From assembly GCA_016841045.1 (NCBI GenBank), contig JAENZX010000029.1, positions 1 to 46,088 on the forward strand: a DNA stretch of 46,088 nt, given 5' to 3'. Every line of letters begins with the position of its first letter. Position 1 is the first letter of the stretch. The notes under the pieces are model-generated. The model searched no databases, had not been told where the DNA came from, and was given only the letters and a program-made list of their open reading frames with translations. The stretch comes from Thermincola carboxydiphila. GTDB lineage: Bacteria; Bacillota; Thermincolia; Thermincolales; UBA2595. The position numbers and the translations under genes were made by a program. Of this stretch, positions 23,993-32,329 are shown piece by piece.

Positions 23993-25456
23993 TTATATGG
24001 TCATATTCAATTTTTCTGTGGGGTTTATTTGAACCTCGGATTGTTTTTGCCGTTCGAGGGTCAAATAAATCCGCGTTCTGACACAGTCCAGTGCCAGGCG
24101 CAGATAAGATGCAATGTGATTTTGCTTGTCTTCCGGGCCGCGAATACCGGGTGTGTGGTATTGCTTGTTCAGGCAGGAGATGTCCTGCCGCAGAGCATCC
24201 GCTTTCGAGCGCAGCCTGCCCCGGTCCTGATGGGGAAGGAAACCGGCTTGAAGCTCTTCGATGAGCCGCTCAATAGTCACCGGCTGTTCCATCTGCCGGT
24301 ATTGCCTATGCACGGCAAGCAGGGCGCTGGCCGCCATGCTTTGCAAATGCTCCATCACGGCGGACTCCTTCCCCTGTACCAATTTCCCATTTGAAATCAG
24401 GGGTTGGAGCTTCTCGTAATGTTCCAGCAACATGTCATGATGATTGTGGATGGACTTCAGATATTCACAGACTTCTCGAAGCTCTCCGCAGACTATCGGT
24501 AGGACTTCCAGCTTGGGATGTTCTTGGGCCGGAATGGGTGTAATGCCGTTTCTTGCTTTCAGGCATTCGTTCCAATCCTTATATTTAGGTTGCAGGACGG
24601 ACACCAGCGGATAACCATACTCACAGAGGATTTCCGTCAGCCGCCCTGTGGCTTCGATGCCCGCCTCGTCGTGATCCAGACACAGTACCACCTTTTGTAG
24701 GTGCGGGTTGAATGCAAGCTGGCAGAGCATGGCGTGTTCGGCCACACCGTCTAAGGCTACATAGCTGTTTTGCTTCCAATCTTTCGGGTAAAGGGTGATG
24801 AAGGACAGCATGTCAATCGGAGCTTCGAACACATACAGCGTATCGCCGTCGCCAATATAATGAAAACTGTATTTAGGATCACTGCCTTCCACATTGCCCC
24901 GATAACTGACGCCCACGGTATAGACTCCTCGTTTGTGGGCGTGCTTCGGAACACCGTTTTCATCATGCCCGACAAAAACAGCATTGTGGTATTCTTTGGT
25001 CTTGTCTTTGGATAGCTCGCGGCTTTCATAAAGTATTTTCTCCTTCGCAAAATGGGTGATGACATCCCGGTCTATGAACCGCTGCTTAAGCAGGTACGCA
25101 TAAACGCGGCGCATGTCGCTGTTCATTTCCGGCAACGCAAAAGGCTTGCGGGGAGGAGGGGCGCTTTTATGGTTTTGATTCCATTCCACGCCTGCTTCAC
25201 CGCCGAGGAGCAGAAGCACAGCTTCCGGAAAAGACAGGCCAAAGAATTCCTGCACAAAGTCGATGGCAAGGCCGCCTTCCTTCCGGCTGTGCCTGAACCA
25301 TTGATTGCCTCGGAGGGTTACACTGTCGTGACGCATCCAGCGCCAGTCCCTGCCGGAACGAGTGAGCTGTTCTCCCTGCCGCCGCAGGAAGTCTACCAAA
25401 TCTACCGAGTTTGCCCGGCGTTTTTGTTCATCGGTAAAGTAGATGTATTCCGCCAT
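23993..25456 (-). CDS. DUF3991/TOPRIM primase-like protein
   Basis: The 487-residue protein starts with a DNA-primase-like N-terminal domain (VDLVDFLRRQGEQLTRSGRD, then FVQEFFGLSFPEAVLLLLGG). A TOPRIM domain carries VVLCLDHDEAGIEATGRLTE with the metal-binding acidic residues (near residue 260). Such proteins probably help prime or process the transferred strand. The C-terminal third is helical and element-specific. GGAGGG precedes ATG 25456. The gene is in line between relaxase and VirD4 genes, the usual order in this element family. Confidence 0.88.
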   Translation of the reverse strand: MAEYIYFTDEQKRRANSVDLVDFLRRQGEQLTRSGRDWRWMRHDSVTLRGNQWFRHSRKEGGLAIDFVQEFFGLSFPEAVLLLLGGEAGVEWNQNHKSAPPPRKPFALPEMNSDMRRVYAYLLKQRFIDRDVITHFAKEKILYESRELSKDKTKEYHNAVFVGHDENGVPKHAHKRGVYTVGVSYRGNVEGSDPKYSFHYIGDGDTLYVFEAPIDMLSFITLYPKDWKQNSYVALDGVAEHAMLCQLAFNPHLQKVVLCLDHDEAGIEATGRLTEILCEYGYPLVSVLQPKYKDWNECLKARNGITPIPAQEHPKLEVLPIVCGELREVCEYLKSIHNHHDMLLEHYEKLQPLISNGKLVQGKESAVMEHLQSMAASALLAVHRQYRQMEQPVTIERLIEELQAGFLPHQDRGRLRSKADALRQDISCLNKQYHTPGIRGPEDKQNHIASYLRLALDCVRTRIYLTLERQKQSEVQINPTEKLNMTI

Positions 25457-25590
25457 GATATCCCTCCCTGGTCAGCGTTTCCGTTTGCCGCACCGACGAA
25501 AAAAGCCACCCTTTGCACAGGCGGCTTCCACGCTGGCCGTGGATGCGGGACAGGCGTTTTTTCTTTTTTCCGTAGGTTGTGTTTTATCAT
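25402..25590 (-). CDS. Possible small protein between relaxase and primase genes
   Basis: A 62-codon frame starts at ATG 25590 with a very strong site, AGGAGG seven bases upstream, 14 bases past the relaxase stop. The product is basic and proline-rich (KHNLRKKEKTPVPHPRPAWK) and overlaps the primase-like gene by 55 bases in another frame. I do not recognise it. The ribosome binding site argues for translation. The out-of-frame overlap could also mean a frameshift in a once longer gene. Confidence 0.45.
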   Translation of the reverse strand: MIKHNLRKKEKTPVPHPRPAWKPPVQRVAFFVGAANGNADQGGISWRNTSTLPMNKNAGQTR

Positions 25591-25604
25591 CAGAATTCCT
25601 CCTG

Positions 25605-27248
25605 TTAATTGCTTTGCTGTGGCGCGTAATCGTCATAGGCATGACCCTGGGCCGATTTTTTCCGCGCCAGTTTTCTGCGCAGCTTGCGGTCAACCTGCGT
25701 GCCGCTGCCGCCGCCAACTCTTTTATGCTCGTCGCGGAAGATATTGCCCAGGTGGTGCATGAGCCGCGTGGCCGTCAACAACACAGACGGATCGCGGAAG
25801 GAGTCCATGCGGTCGAGGATAAACTGCGCGTAGATATTGCCCTGGGCCGCCGACGCGGTTAGCCATTTCAGCGCGGCCTCCCGGTCTCGGGGAATGTCGT
25901 ACCCCATGAGGTAGAGCTTGCCGAGAGCGTATTGCGCATATTGATTGCCCTGTTCGCCGGAAGCGGTTAGCCAATAAATTGCTTTCTCCACATTCTTAGG
26001 TACATCTTCCCCCGACATATAGAGCCTGCCCAGCATGTATTGGGCATGAACATTGCCCAGCTTGGCAGCCTTTACAAAATATTCAATGGCTGTGGTAACA
26101 TCTTCCACTGCTTCATCCGGCTCAAAGGTGAAATGACCACCGCCGATATGGAGCGCCTCGGCAATCACCATGTTTTTGATGCTCTTGAATTCCTTTTGCC
26201 TGGACAAGGGAAGGTGTGGCGGCAACCTGTCAGCATAGGTGCGAAGCACTTCGTTGCGTAATTCATACCACTGCTTATAGTATTCGGCCACCCGCTCATC
26301 CTTAGCCAGTTCATCCACGATCTGATCAATCACCGCCTTGAGTGGCGCTTTCAGATAACCGTATTGTTTTTTGCCGGACGTATGCTTAAGCCGCTCCGCT
26401 AATTGAGAAATCAATTCCTCGATGGTTTTGTTTTCGCAGACTCCGGAACTGATCTGATTGATGATTTCTTTCATAGCTTCCCGGCTTTGTTTGATAAGAA
26501 TGTCACGGCGTTCCGTCTGTTCTGAATAGATTTGCAGCAAGTCATGTTTAAAGATTTCCCTAGCGAGACCGCTGCGCATATTTTTAATGGCTTCTTTCGT
26601 GACATAGGCTTCTTTGGGATCAGAAGAATAAACGATCAGATGAATGTGCGGGTGATGTCCCTCGTCATGATACGCGGCATACCACCGAAGATTCTCCGGG
26701 GTGATCTTCATCTGTTCGGCGATAATATTACGCTGTCCCCGAATCAAGTCCCGCCACGCTTTGGCACTGTCGTAACCAAGCCGCGCGGCATCCTCCCGGC
26801 GCAGGGAAACCACATTGATCCACACATTGCCTTTGTGGCTGCCGACTTCCTCCGCCACCCGTGACAGCACCACAGGAACACCGGCATCAGTGAACAAACC
26901 ATGGGTGCCGAGAGTTTCCACCCTTGGACGGCTGGCAATGTATCCGACATAGTTTTTACGTTTGCCAAGGAGGTCGAAATTTTGCTCCACCGCCATGGAA
27001 ATAAATTCCGAAGCTTTTTCTCTTGTCTGCTCTTTCAGATAGTCCTCGTACTCGAAGAGGTCAGCGGTATCGGGAAACTTGTTCAATATTTCCGCGATTA
27101 GCTGCCGTTGTTTTTTTGTTGCGGGAAGCAGTCCTGTGCTGTCCGGCGTTTTCTCCACGCCCTCGCGGGTAGCCACATACTCAACCATGTTTGAAAGATG
27201 TACTGATGCGTTTTTCAGGTAGCGGCATTTAAATATGATCCTCGGCAT
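25605..27248 (-). CDS. MobP-type relaxase fused to Sel1-like repeats
   Basis: This 547-residue relaxase nicks the element at oriT. The N-terminal half has ASVHLSNMVEYVATREGVEK (with the candidate nucleophile Tyr) and the metal-binding histidine motif AYHDEGHHPHIHLIVYS (near residue 195), matching the MobP3 group. Residues 395-500 contain three Sel1-like repeats (AAKLGNVHAQYMLGRLYMSG, NQYAQYALGKLYLMGYDIP, and one more), a protein-interaction solenoid. The basic C-terminus contains RKLRRKLARKK. The start at 27248 follows the accessory gene by 12 bases. Confidence 0.9.
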   Translation of the reverse strand: MPRIIFKCRYLKNASVHLSNMVEYVATREGVEKTPDSTGLLPATKKQRQLIAEILNKFPDTADLFEYEDYLKEQTREKASEFISMAVEQNFDLLGKRKNYVGYIASRPRVETLGTHGLFTDAGVPVVLSRVAEEVGSHKGNVWINVVSLRREDAARLGYDSAKAWRDLIRGQRNIIAEQMKITPENLRWYAAYHDEGHHPHIHLIVYSSDPKEAYVTKEAIKNMRSGLAREIFKHDLLQIYSEQTERRDILIKQSREAMKEIINQISSGVCENKTIEELISQLAERLKHTSGKKQYGYLKAPLKAVIDQIVDELAKDERVAEYYKQWYELRNEVLRTYADRLPPHLPLSRQKEFKSIKNMVIAEALHIGGGHFTFEPDEAVEDVTTAIEYFVKAAKLGNVHAQYMLGRLYMSGEDVPKNVEKAIYWLTASGEQGNQYAQYALGKLYLMGYDIPRDREAALKWLTASAAQGNIYAQFILDRMDSFRDPSVLLTATRLMHHLGNIFRDEHKRVGGGSGTQVDRKLRRKLARKKSAQGHAYDDYAPQQSN

Positions 27249-27260
27249 TCGCCACTCACC

Positions 27261-27668
27261 CTAATCGCTCTTCTGGAATCTCACCACGTCCTCAAAGGTG
27301 ACGGAACCGATGGATTTCTTTACGTCATTCACACACTTGCCCCGCAATCTTTGCAGCAGAGCTTCATCAACTTCCGCATTGGATGCGATGATATTCATCA
27401 TCATGGACATCTCCACCGCCAGCTTGAAAAGCAGCCGGGCGATTCTGTTCTCCGAGTTTTCCACCACACCGGCCACGGCGGAGGTAATGGCGGTGGGCAG
27501 AAACTTCATGCTGTTCTCTGCGGAAATATAGCTGCAGTAAAAAAGAATGGCCTTTTCGATAAACTCGCTCTGGCTGCCGCAATTGTCTTTTTTGTACCAT
27601 TCCTTGACTTGCCGCTGGGTTTCCGGATACATCCACAAAGGGAATTTCTTCTTGTTTTCTTCTGCCAT
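27261..27668 (-). CDS. Relaxosome accessory protein (MobC-like)
   Basis: This 135-residue protein starts ATGGCAGAAGAAAAC at 27668 after GGAGGT. The N-terminal part FPLWMYPETQRQVKEWYKK and CGSQSEFIEKAILFYCSYI resembles a ribbon-helix-helix DNA-binding domain. A helical C-terminus follows. Genes of this kind directly precede MobP-type relaxases and bind oriT. The longer open frame up to 27899 runs through the oriT region and lacks a ribosome binding site, so it is not used as the start. Confidence 0.8.
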   Translation of the reverse strand: MAEENKKKFPLWMYPETQRQVKEWYKKDNCGSQSEFIEKAILFYCSYISAENSMKFLPTAITSAVAGVVENSENRIARLLFKLAVEMSMMMNIIASNAEVDEALLQRLRGKCVNDVKKSIGSVTFEDVVRFQKSD

Positions 27669-28085
27669 TGTTTTAGACCTCCAATCCGGCGAATTTGTGG
27701 CCGCAACACCGGTTGCAACCCCTGCATAAATCCTGTATTTTTGTTCTTTGCGGCGGTCTGCGGCTCCTAACCCGGCTCCAACGGGCAAAAACCGACTCCT
27801 GCGGGAAATATTCTTCAGCCCGCGTTGCGGGCTGATGTGAACCGAGGCGGGATCGCTCTGCGACCCCGCCTCTTTAACCTGCAAGGTTTTCGACCCCATG
27901 GTTCACCCCCTGCAAAGGATAGTAGAAACCATACCTGCCGCTGTCTTGTTTATGCTCTCAACAAGCCCCCAAAAAAGAGCGGGAAACTGCTTACAGGTAT
28001 ATGGTGCCCCCCTCCCCCTAAGAAAGCCACACAGGGGCAAACAGCCGCTAATTGCGTCCTCAAATACGCGCCTTTTTGTATGTAT
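27669..28085. other. Candidate oriT region
   Basis: 417 bases without a supported gene lie directly upstream of the relaxosome genes. They hold strong inverted repeats: CAGCCCGC/GCGGGCTG at 27816-27834 (three-base loop) and GAGGCGGG/CCCGCCTC at 27844-27872 with inner TCG/CGA. On the minus strand a TATCCTTTGC motif lies near 27920, recalling nick sites of MOB-P relaxases (YATCCTGY), but the match is imperfect. Position and structure make this the best oriT candidate. Confidence 0.6.
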
Positions 28086-28325
28086 TTACGCCATAATGTT
28101 CCCGCTGTTGTTGGTGGGAGCCGAAGAAGAAGGCCGGGCCGGTTTTTTCGGCTTTTCCTGCGCCTCGGAATCCCGGCTTTCTATGTACTCACGAACGGGT
28201 GCGGAGACATGCTTTTCGTAGAGTTTCTGCACCACATCGTCCAATTCTGTTTCATGTGACGCATCCTTTTTAGCCATGTATTGCTTCAAGGCCCCGAGTT
28301 TCTCCGCATCAAAACTGATTTGCAT
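28086..28325 (-). CDS. DUF6103-like accessory protein (start disturbed)
   Basis: The product resembles the N-terminal half of the protein at 29057-29482: QISFDAEKLGALKQYMAKKD and LDDVVQKLYEKHVSAPVREY versus QVSFDADKLNALQFYMTKKE and LDKLYEKTVPVQVREY. The role is unknown; such proteins are common in clostridial conjugative elements. The best ribosome binding site (GGAGGAATCACT) serves an ATG at about 28340 that is out of frame by one base, so a single-base indel may have damaged the start. The in-frame ATG 28325 has no site of its own. Confidence 0.7.
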   Translation of the reverse strand: MQISFDAEKLGALKQYMAKKDASHETELDDVVQKLYEKHVSAPVREYIESRDSEAQEKPKKPARPSSSAPTNNSGNIMA

Positions 28326-28439
28326 GGTTGCTTTTTCATAGTGATTCCTCCAATCTGTAAATTCATTTGATTAGCCAGTTGCTCCAAGGGAGCGTTTCTA
28401 TAATGGTATAGAATACTTGGCTTCCCATGTAGCCTTCTT

Positions 28440-29048
28440 TTACATTCCAAGGCTAATGCCTTGGGATTGGTCCTCGCATTCATCAGGTTCCTCCCCCAAC
28501 TCGCCGGAGAACATATCCAAAAGTGATAGCTGCTCATTATAAATTGGTTTTAGCAATTTGACTTTTTCTACACATTCGTGGAAAGCTTCAATGTATCTGT
28601 TCGGATTTTCATGCCGCCGCATAGATATTAAATCATCTGAAGCGATTGCCTGCTCCAAATCCTTCACATAATTGATCACATTTTGTATGCAAGTTTCTTT
28701 GACGTCCTTTGGATGAAGCCGGTCAATCCGTGATAATAGAAAGCGATAGTTTGGATCGGCTTTATAAAGTTCAACAGATCTTTTGGCATTGACTCGTATT
28801 TCCTCACTTCTTGCCATGTAGTCCTGCGGGACTTCCTGCGGCGTTTCTCTGTAATATATGGGCGGATAGTTTTGGGGTTCATAGGTTTGTTCTATCTCTT
28901 TCTTATAGTAGAGGATGTGATTTCGGACAAGGTTTAAATTGACTCCGTCCGGCCAGAAGGGATCATTTCCGCCCGATGAATATAGCTCATCCCATCGGTC
29001 GAAGGCTTTCTGCAGTTCTACTTCATGGCAATTCTTTTCCTTTTTCAT
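28440..29048 (-). CDS. Conserved-element hypothetical protein
   Basis: This is a 202-residue soluble, acidic, mostly helical protein (VELQKAFDRWDELYSSGG, PNYRFLLSRIDRLHPKDVKE, YVKDLEQAIASDDLISMRRH). I see no known domain. It starts eight bases after the stop of the upstream DUF6103-like gene and probably depends on translational coupling, since no clear ribosome binding site is seen. Both proteins end in similar tails (QSQGISLGM and QTQGMSMSM), a small oddity that may reflect shared ancestry of the 3' ends. Confidence 0.6.
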   Translation of the reverse strand: MKKEKNCHEVELQKAFDRWDELYSSGGNDPFWPDGVNLNLVRNHILYYKKEIEQTYEPQNYPPIYYRETPQEVPQDYMARSEEIRVNAKRSVELYKADPNYRFLLSRIDRLHPKDVKETCIQNVINYVKDLEQAIASDDLISMRRHENPNRYIEAFHECVEKVKLLKPIYNEQLSLLDMFSGELGEEPDECEDQSQGISLGM

Positions 29049-29056
29049 TTGCTTGC

Positions 29057-29482
29057 TTACATACTCATGCTCATGCCCTGAGTTTGTTCCTCGACTTCTT
29101 CCGTTTCGGCGTTCTGTTCCGGCTGTGGTTCGGACTGTCCGGCAGCAGCCAGTTCCTTTTCACGCTGACGCTTGCTTTGCCTCGGTTGTCTTTCTGGGGG
29201 TTTTCCATCGTCACTTTTAACGTTTTGCTTGAGATCATTGTCATCCTTTTTCAGTTCCTGTATTGCGGCACTGTCCTCTGATTTGATCTCCTGTTTGGTA
29301 GTCTCGCTCTCAGACTGGCTTTCTACATATTCTCTTACCTGTACGGGAACCGTCTTTTCATAAAGCTTGTCGAGGTGAGCCTGTAGCTCATCCTCCACAT
29401 TCGCTTCTTTTTTTGTCATATAAAACTGCAGTGCATTAAGCTTGTCGGCATCAAAGGATACCTGCAAATTTGTTTTTTTCAT
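29057..29482 (-). CDS. DUF6103-like accessory protein
   Basis: The 141-residue protein has an N-terminal domain (LQVSFDADKLNALQFYMTKK, then LQAHLDKLYEKTVPVQVREY) followed by a long, charged, Glu/Gln-rich tail. It is a paralogue of the shorter protein at 28086-28325. The start ATG 29482 is set by GAGGAGG nine bases upstream; the frame upstream begins with a TTG that is part of this site. The function is unknown, but the family is restricted to conjugative elements. Confidence 0.75.
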   Translation of the reverse strand: MKKTNLQVSFDADKLNALQFYMTKKEANVEDELQAHLDKLYEKTVPVQVREYVESQSESETTKQEIKSEDSAAIQELKKDDNDLKQNVKSDDGKPPERQPRQSKRQREKELAAAGQSEPQPEQNAETEEVEEQTQGMSMSM

Positions 29483-29496
29483 AGGTTCATTCCTCC

Positions 29497-30546
29497 TCAA
29501 GATGGTATAAAAGTAAATCCAGCAGCTTCATCGATTTGCTCTTTGGTAAAGCTCTCAGGTGTAAGAAATTTTTGCATATATTTTTCAATCTGTTCCTCAG
29601 TTAACGAGATAAACTCCCCTTCATCGTCATAGCCCACAATAAAAAAAATGCCGACGATAATGTCATTACCAAGGGAACGGTTGCCTTCCAGTCCAAGCAG
29701 TTTTCCTTCCTCATTGCAGACCAGAGAGACATAAGGAGCCAGATTTACCGGCTGAATGTATCCTCCAACCGCTTTCTTCATGGAATCAAGATCATTGCCG
29801 AGCTCCGCAACATAAGGCGGCTTGTTCGGCTCAACCATCACCACCCTTATCTTTTGATGATCCGGCTGAAACACTTCATTCTGGTTGTCTATCGCTTCTT
29901 CACCCCCTTGTGTTACCCACTTTTCATAGTCCTGCTCGGAACAGTGTCCGGCAAGCATAAATGAAAAATCAGAAAGTCTTTGGGGCTTTACACCGCTGAC
30001 TTCAATTTGTAATCCACATATGCCATTAAAGATCCGGTGTATTTTGGCATTTAGAACGTCAGCCCATTCCTCTTTCCCGGCATTAGTTAGGGTATCGCTG
30101 TTAAGCTTACAAATGGTTGCAGGGTCTATTTCCTCGTCACTATGGATCAGGTGGATGTCCTCCAGGGATACTGTCAATAAGTCTTTCAGCTTAAGACCGG
30201 CAGCCACTGTTTTGTTCTCCGCTGATTGTTCCTGTTCCATAGCTGCCGCTAAAAATGCGGAGGCATTTGGCAAAAATGCGGCGTATCTAGCATAGCCAGC
30301 ACCCTCACTTTCCACAAGGATGCCATCGTTTCCATCCTCCCCGACCACTAAAATACAGTGGTACGTGCCTTCCGCATCACAATATTGAAGGTCTTTGTTA
30401 TCTTTTATAAAGTCATAGTCAGCCAGCATATTATGGGAAAACTTATTGTATTCAGGGGATGTAAGCGTAACAACTTTTTCAATAACGCAGTTCTTAGGCT
30501 CAAAGTCATCCACTTTTCTTTCAAAGATTGCTTTGGTTGTTAACAT
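29497..30546 (-). CDS. DUF6329/DUF3846-type element protein
   Basis: This 349-residue acidic protein seems to join two parts. Residues 1-230 resemble DUF6329 (YHCILVVGEDGNDGILVESE, then YARYAAFLPNA). Residues 230-349 resemble DUF3846 (IRVVMVEPNKPPYVAELGND, then MKKAVGGYIQPV). Neither part has an established function. AAGGAAAGGGTG precedes ATG 30546, and an IS3 element now sits 70 bases upstream, between it and the Fic gene, so its promoter may have been moved or replaced. Confidence 0.7.
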   Translation of the reverse strand: MLTTKAIFERKVDDFEPKNCVIEKVVTLTSPEYNKFSHNMLADYDFIKDNKDLQYCDAEGTYHCILVVGEDGNDGILVESEGAGYARYAAFLPNASAFLAAAMEQEQSAENKTVAAGLKLKDLLTVSLEDIHLIHSDEEIDPATICKLNSDTLTNAGKEEWADVLNAKIHRIFNGICGLQIEVSGVKPQRLSDFSFMLAGHCSEQDYEKWVTQGGEEAIDNQNEVFQPDHQKIRVVMVEPNKPPYVAELGNDLDSMKKAVGGYIQPVNLAPYVSLVCNEEGKLLGLEGNRSLGNDIIVGIFFIVGYDDEGEFISLTEEQIEKYMQKFLTPESFTKEQIDEAAGFTFIPS

Positions 30547-30682
30547 AGTTTCACCCTTTCCTTACGGCATTTTGTGAATTATAGGTATCGGCAAACAAAA
30601 AAAGCCACCTCTTTTGTGATATGCTCCCTTTATAGTAGACAGTTGAAATAATAAAACTGTTTCTATAAAGGGGGCATATTTT

Positions 30683-31396
30683 TTGGGGCGAACATCAAAA
30701 TTTCCTGCGGAGATAAAAGTAAGAGCAGTTGAAGATTATTTGAGTGGTACTGCATGTTTAACGCAGCTTCTTTATCAATTGCAGATTGACAAGCATTCTT
30801 TTTATGAATGGGTACGTAAATATAACCTACACGGTAGAGAAGGTTTGACAACCACTCATAACAATAAACTTTACCCAGAATCCTTAAAATTACAGGCAGT
30901 TGAAGATTACCTTAGTGGGGGAGGTTCACAGAGTCAGATTTGTAGTAAATATAAAATATCCCGGCCTAGTCTGCTCCAAAAATGGATAAAGAAGTATAAT
31001 AGTCATGAATCCTTCAAATCTCACAATGCGCAGGGAGAGAGAGCCATGACTAAGGGAAGAAAAACAACGTACGAGGAAAGAGTTGAAATAGTCGCATTTT
31101 GTATTACCAACAACAACAATTACCAGAAAGCTGCTGAGGAATTTCAGGTTTCTTATCAACAGGTCTATACCTGGGTAAGAAAATATAAGGAACTTGGCCC
31201 TGATGCACTGGTTGACAGCCGTGGTAAGCGCAAAAAACCAGAAGAAATGAATGAGTCAGAAAAACTAGCTGCACAGCTAAAACTTCTGGAAGCAGAAAAT
31301 AAACGGTTAAAAATGGAGAACGCCTTCCTAAAAAAATTGGACGAAATCGAAAGGAGGCGGTCAAAGGCCGATTACGCCAGGAAGGCAGATATATAG
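30683..31396 (+). CDS. IS3-family transposase OrfA with three helix-turn-helix units
   Basis: The 237-residue OrfA has helix-turn-helix units at about residues 8-45, 63-100 and 125-165 (for example KVRAVEDYLSGTACLTQLLY, LQAVEDYLSGGGSQSQICSK, AAEEFQVSYQQVYTWVRKY), then a leucine-zipper-like coiled coil (LEAENKRLKMENAFLKKLDE). Relatives usually have fewer units, so the N-terminus looks extended by duplication. The start is TTG 30683 with AAAGGGGG upstream. OrfA binds the ends and, through frameshifting, is joined to OrfB. Confidence 0.85.
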   Translation: MGRTSKFPAEIKVRAVEDYLSGTACLTQLLYQLQIDKHSFYEWVRKYNLHGREGLTTTHNNKLYPESLKLQAVEDYLSGGGSQSQICSKYKISRPSLLQKWIKKYNSHESFKSHNAQGERAMTKGRKTTYEERVEIVAFCITNNNNYQKAAEEFQVSYQQVYTWVRKYKELGPDALVDSRGKRKKPEEMNESEKLAAQLKLLEAENKRLKMENAFLKKLDEIERRRSKADYARKADI

Positions 31397-32250
31397 CAAT
31401 AAAGAGTCTTCATGAACGAGAAGGATTTTCTGTCTCGGATCTGTGTAACCTTGCCGGAATAGCACGTTCCGCCTACTATAAATGGATTAACCGGGCAGAA
31501 ACTAACCTGGATAGGGAAAATGCAGTAATTCTTGCTGAAATGGTTGAGTTATATAATGAGGTTCATGGTATCTATGGATATAGACGGATGACAATAAACG
31601 TCAACAGGAAACTTAAGAAGCGGTATAATCATAAACGCATCTACCGGTTGATGAGGTCTATCAACATGAAGTCTGTCATCCGAAAGAAAAGAAAGAATTA
31701 CATACCTAGCACTCCGGAGATTACTGCTGAAAATATATTGAATAGGGAATTCCATGCGGACAAGCCAAATCAGAAATGGCTGACAGATGTCACTGAATTC
31801 AAACTGACAAACGGGCAGAAGGCCTACCTGAGTGCAATATTGGATCTTGGCGATAAAAGCATTGTTTCCTATGTGCTGGGGCGTTTCAACAACAACCAGC
31901 TTGTCTTTGATACCTTTGACCTAGCGGTGGCCGCCAATCCTGATGCACACCCACTTTTCCATAGCGATAGAGGCTTTCAGTATACCAATAGATTATTCAA
32001 AAACAAGCTTGAAACCATTGGTGCCACCCAAAGTATGTCCCGTGTCAGCAGATGCATAGATAACGGCCCAATGGAAGGCTTTTGGGGAATTATCAAATCT
32101 GAGATGTATTATTTGCATACGTTCCATACCTTCGAGGAATTGAAACAGGCAATAGATGAATACATGGATTTCTATAACATGAGACGATTACAGAAAAAAC
32201 TAAAAGGCCTGACTCCGATAGAATATCGAAATCAGGCCTTAGTAGCATAA
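31330..32250 (+). CDS. IS3-family transposase OrfB (made by -1 frameshifting)
   Basis: OrfB carries the DDE integrase domain: WLTDVTEF, FHSDRGFQYTN and GPMEGFWGIIKSEMYY hold the three acidic residues. The -1 frame is open back through AVKGRLRQEGRYIAIKSLHE to an A AAA AAA slippery heptamer at 31330-31336, in register with OrfA codons. An AAAGGAGG stretch downstream could act as stimulator. The active OrfAB enzyme would be about 520 residues. An ATG at 31540 exists, but starting there would omit the N-terminal part of OrfB. Confidence 0.88.
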   Translation, partial: KKIGRNRKEAVKGRLRQEGRYIAIKSLHEREGFSVSDLCNLAGIARSAYYKWINRAETNLDRENAVILAEMVELYNEVHGIYGYRRMTINVNRKLKKRYNHKRIYRLMRSINMKSVIRKKRKNYIPSTPEITAENILNREFHADKPNQKWLTDVTEFKLTNGQKAYLSAILDLGDKSIVSYVLGRFNNNQLVFDTFDLAVAANPDAHPLFHSDRGFQYTNRLFKNKLETIGATQSMSRVSRCIDNGPMEGFWGIIKSEMYYLHTFHTFEELKQAIDEYMDFYNMRRLQKKLKGLTPIEYRNQALVA

Positions 32251-32329
32251 ACTTTTCAATTTTTTATCTGTCTACTTGACAGGGGGCAGTTCATTGAGAT
32301 GACTTTTGGTTTCCATATTATTCAGTTGG

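Larger units (their letters stand above)
30617..32293 (+). mobile_element. IS3-family insertion sequence with terminal repeats and 3-bp duplication
   Basis: Imperfect terminal inverted repeats of 26 bp are visible: left 30617-30642 (TGATATGCTCCCTTTATAGT and on) and right 32268-32293 (ending GACAGGGGGCAGTTCA). The element is 1677 bp. The trinucleotide TTG flanks both sides (30614-30616 and 32294-32296), consistent with the 3-bp target duplication of this family. It is inserted between the DUF6329-type gene and the Fic gene and reads against them. Confidence 0.85.

Noticed and set aside
22252-25862. Long plus-strand ORFs opposite VirD4, primase-like and relaxase genes
   Set aside because: They are antisense shadows of GC-rich coding sequence with no ribosome binding sites or known domains.
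27669-27899. N-terminal extension of the relaxosome accessory protein
   Set aside because: It crosses the oriT candidate, lacks a ribosome binding site, and GGAGGT directly precedes ATG 27668.
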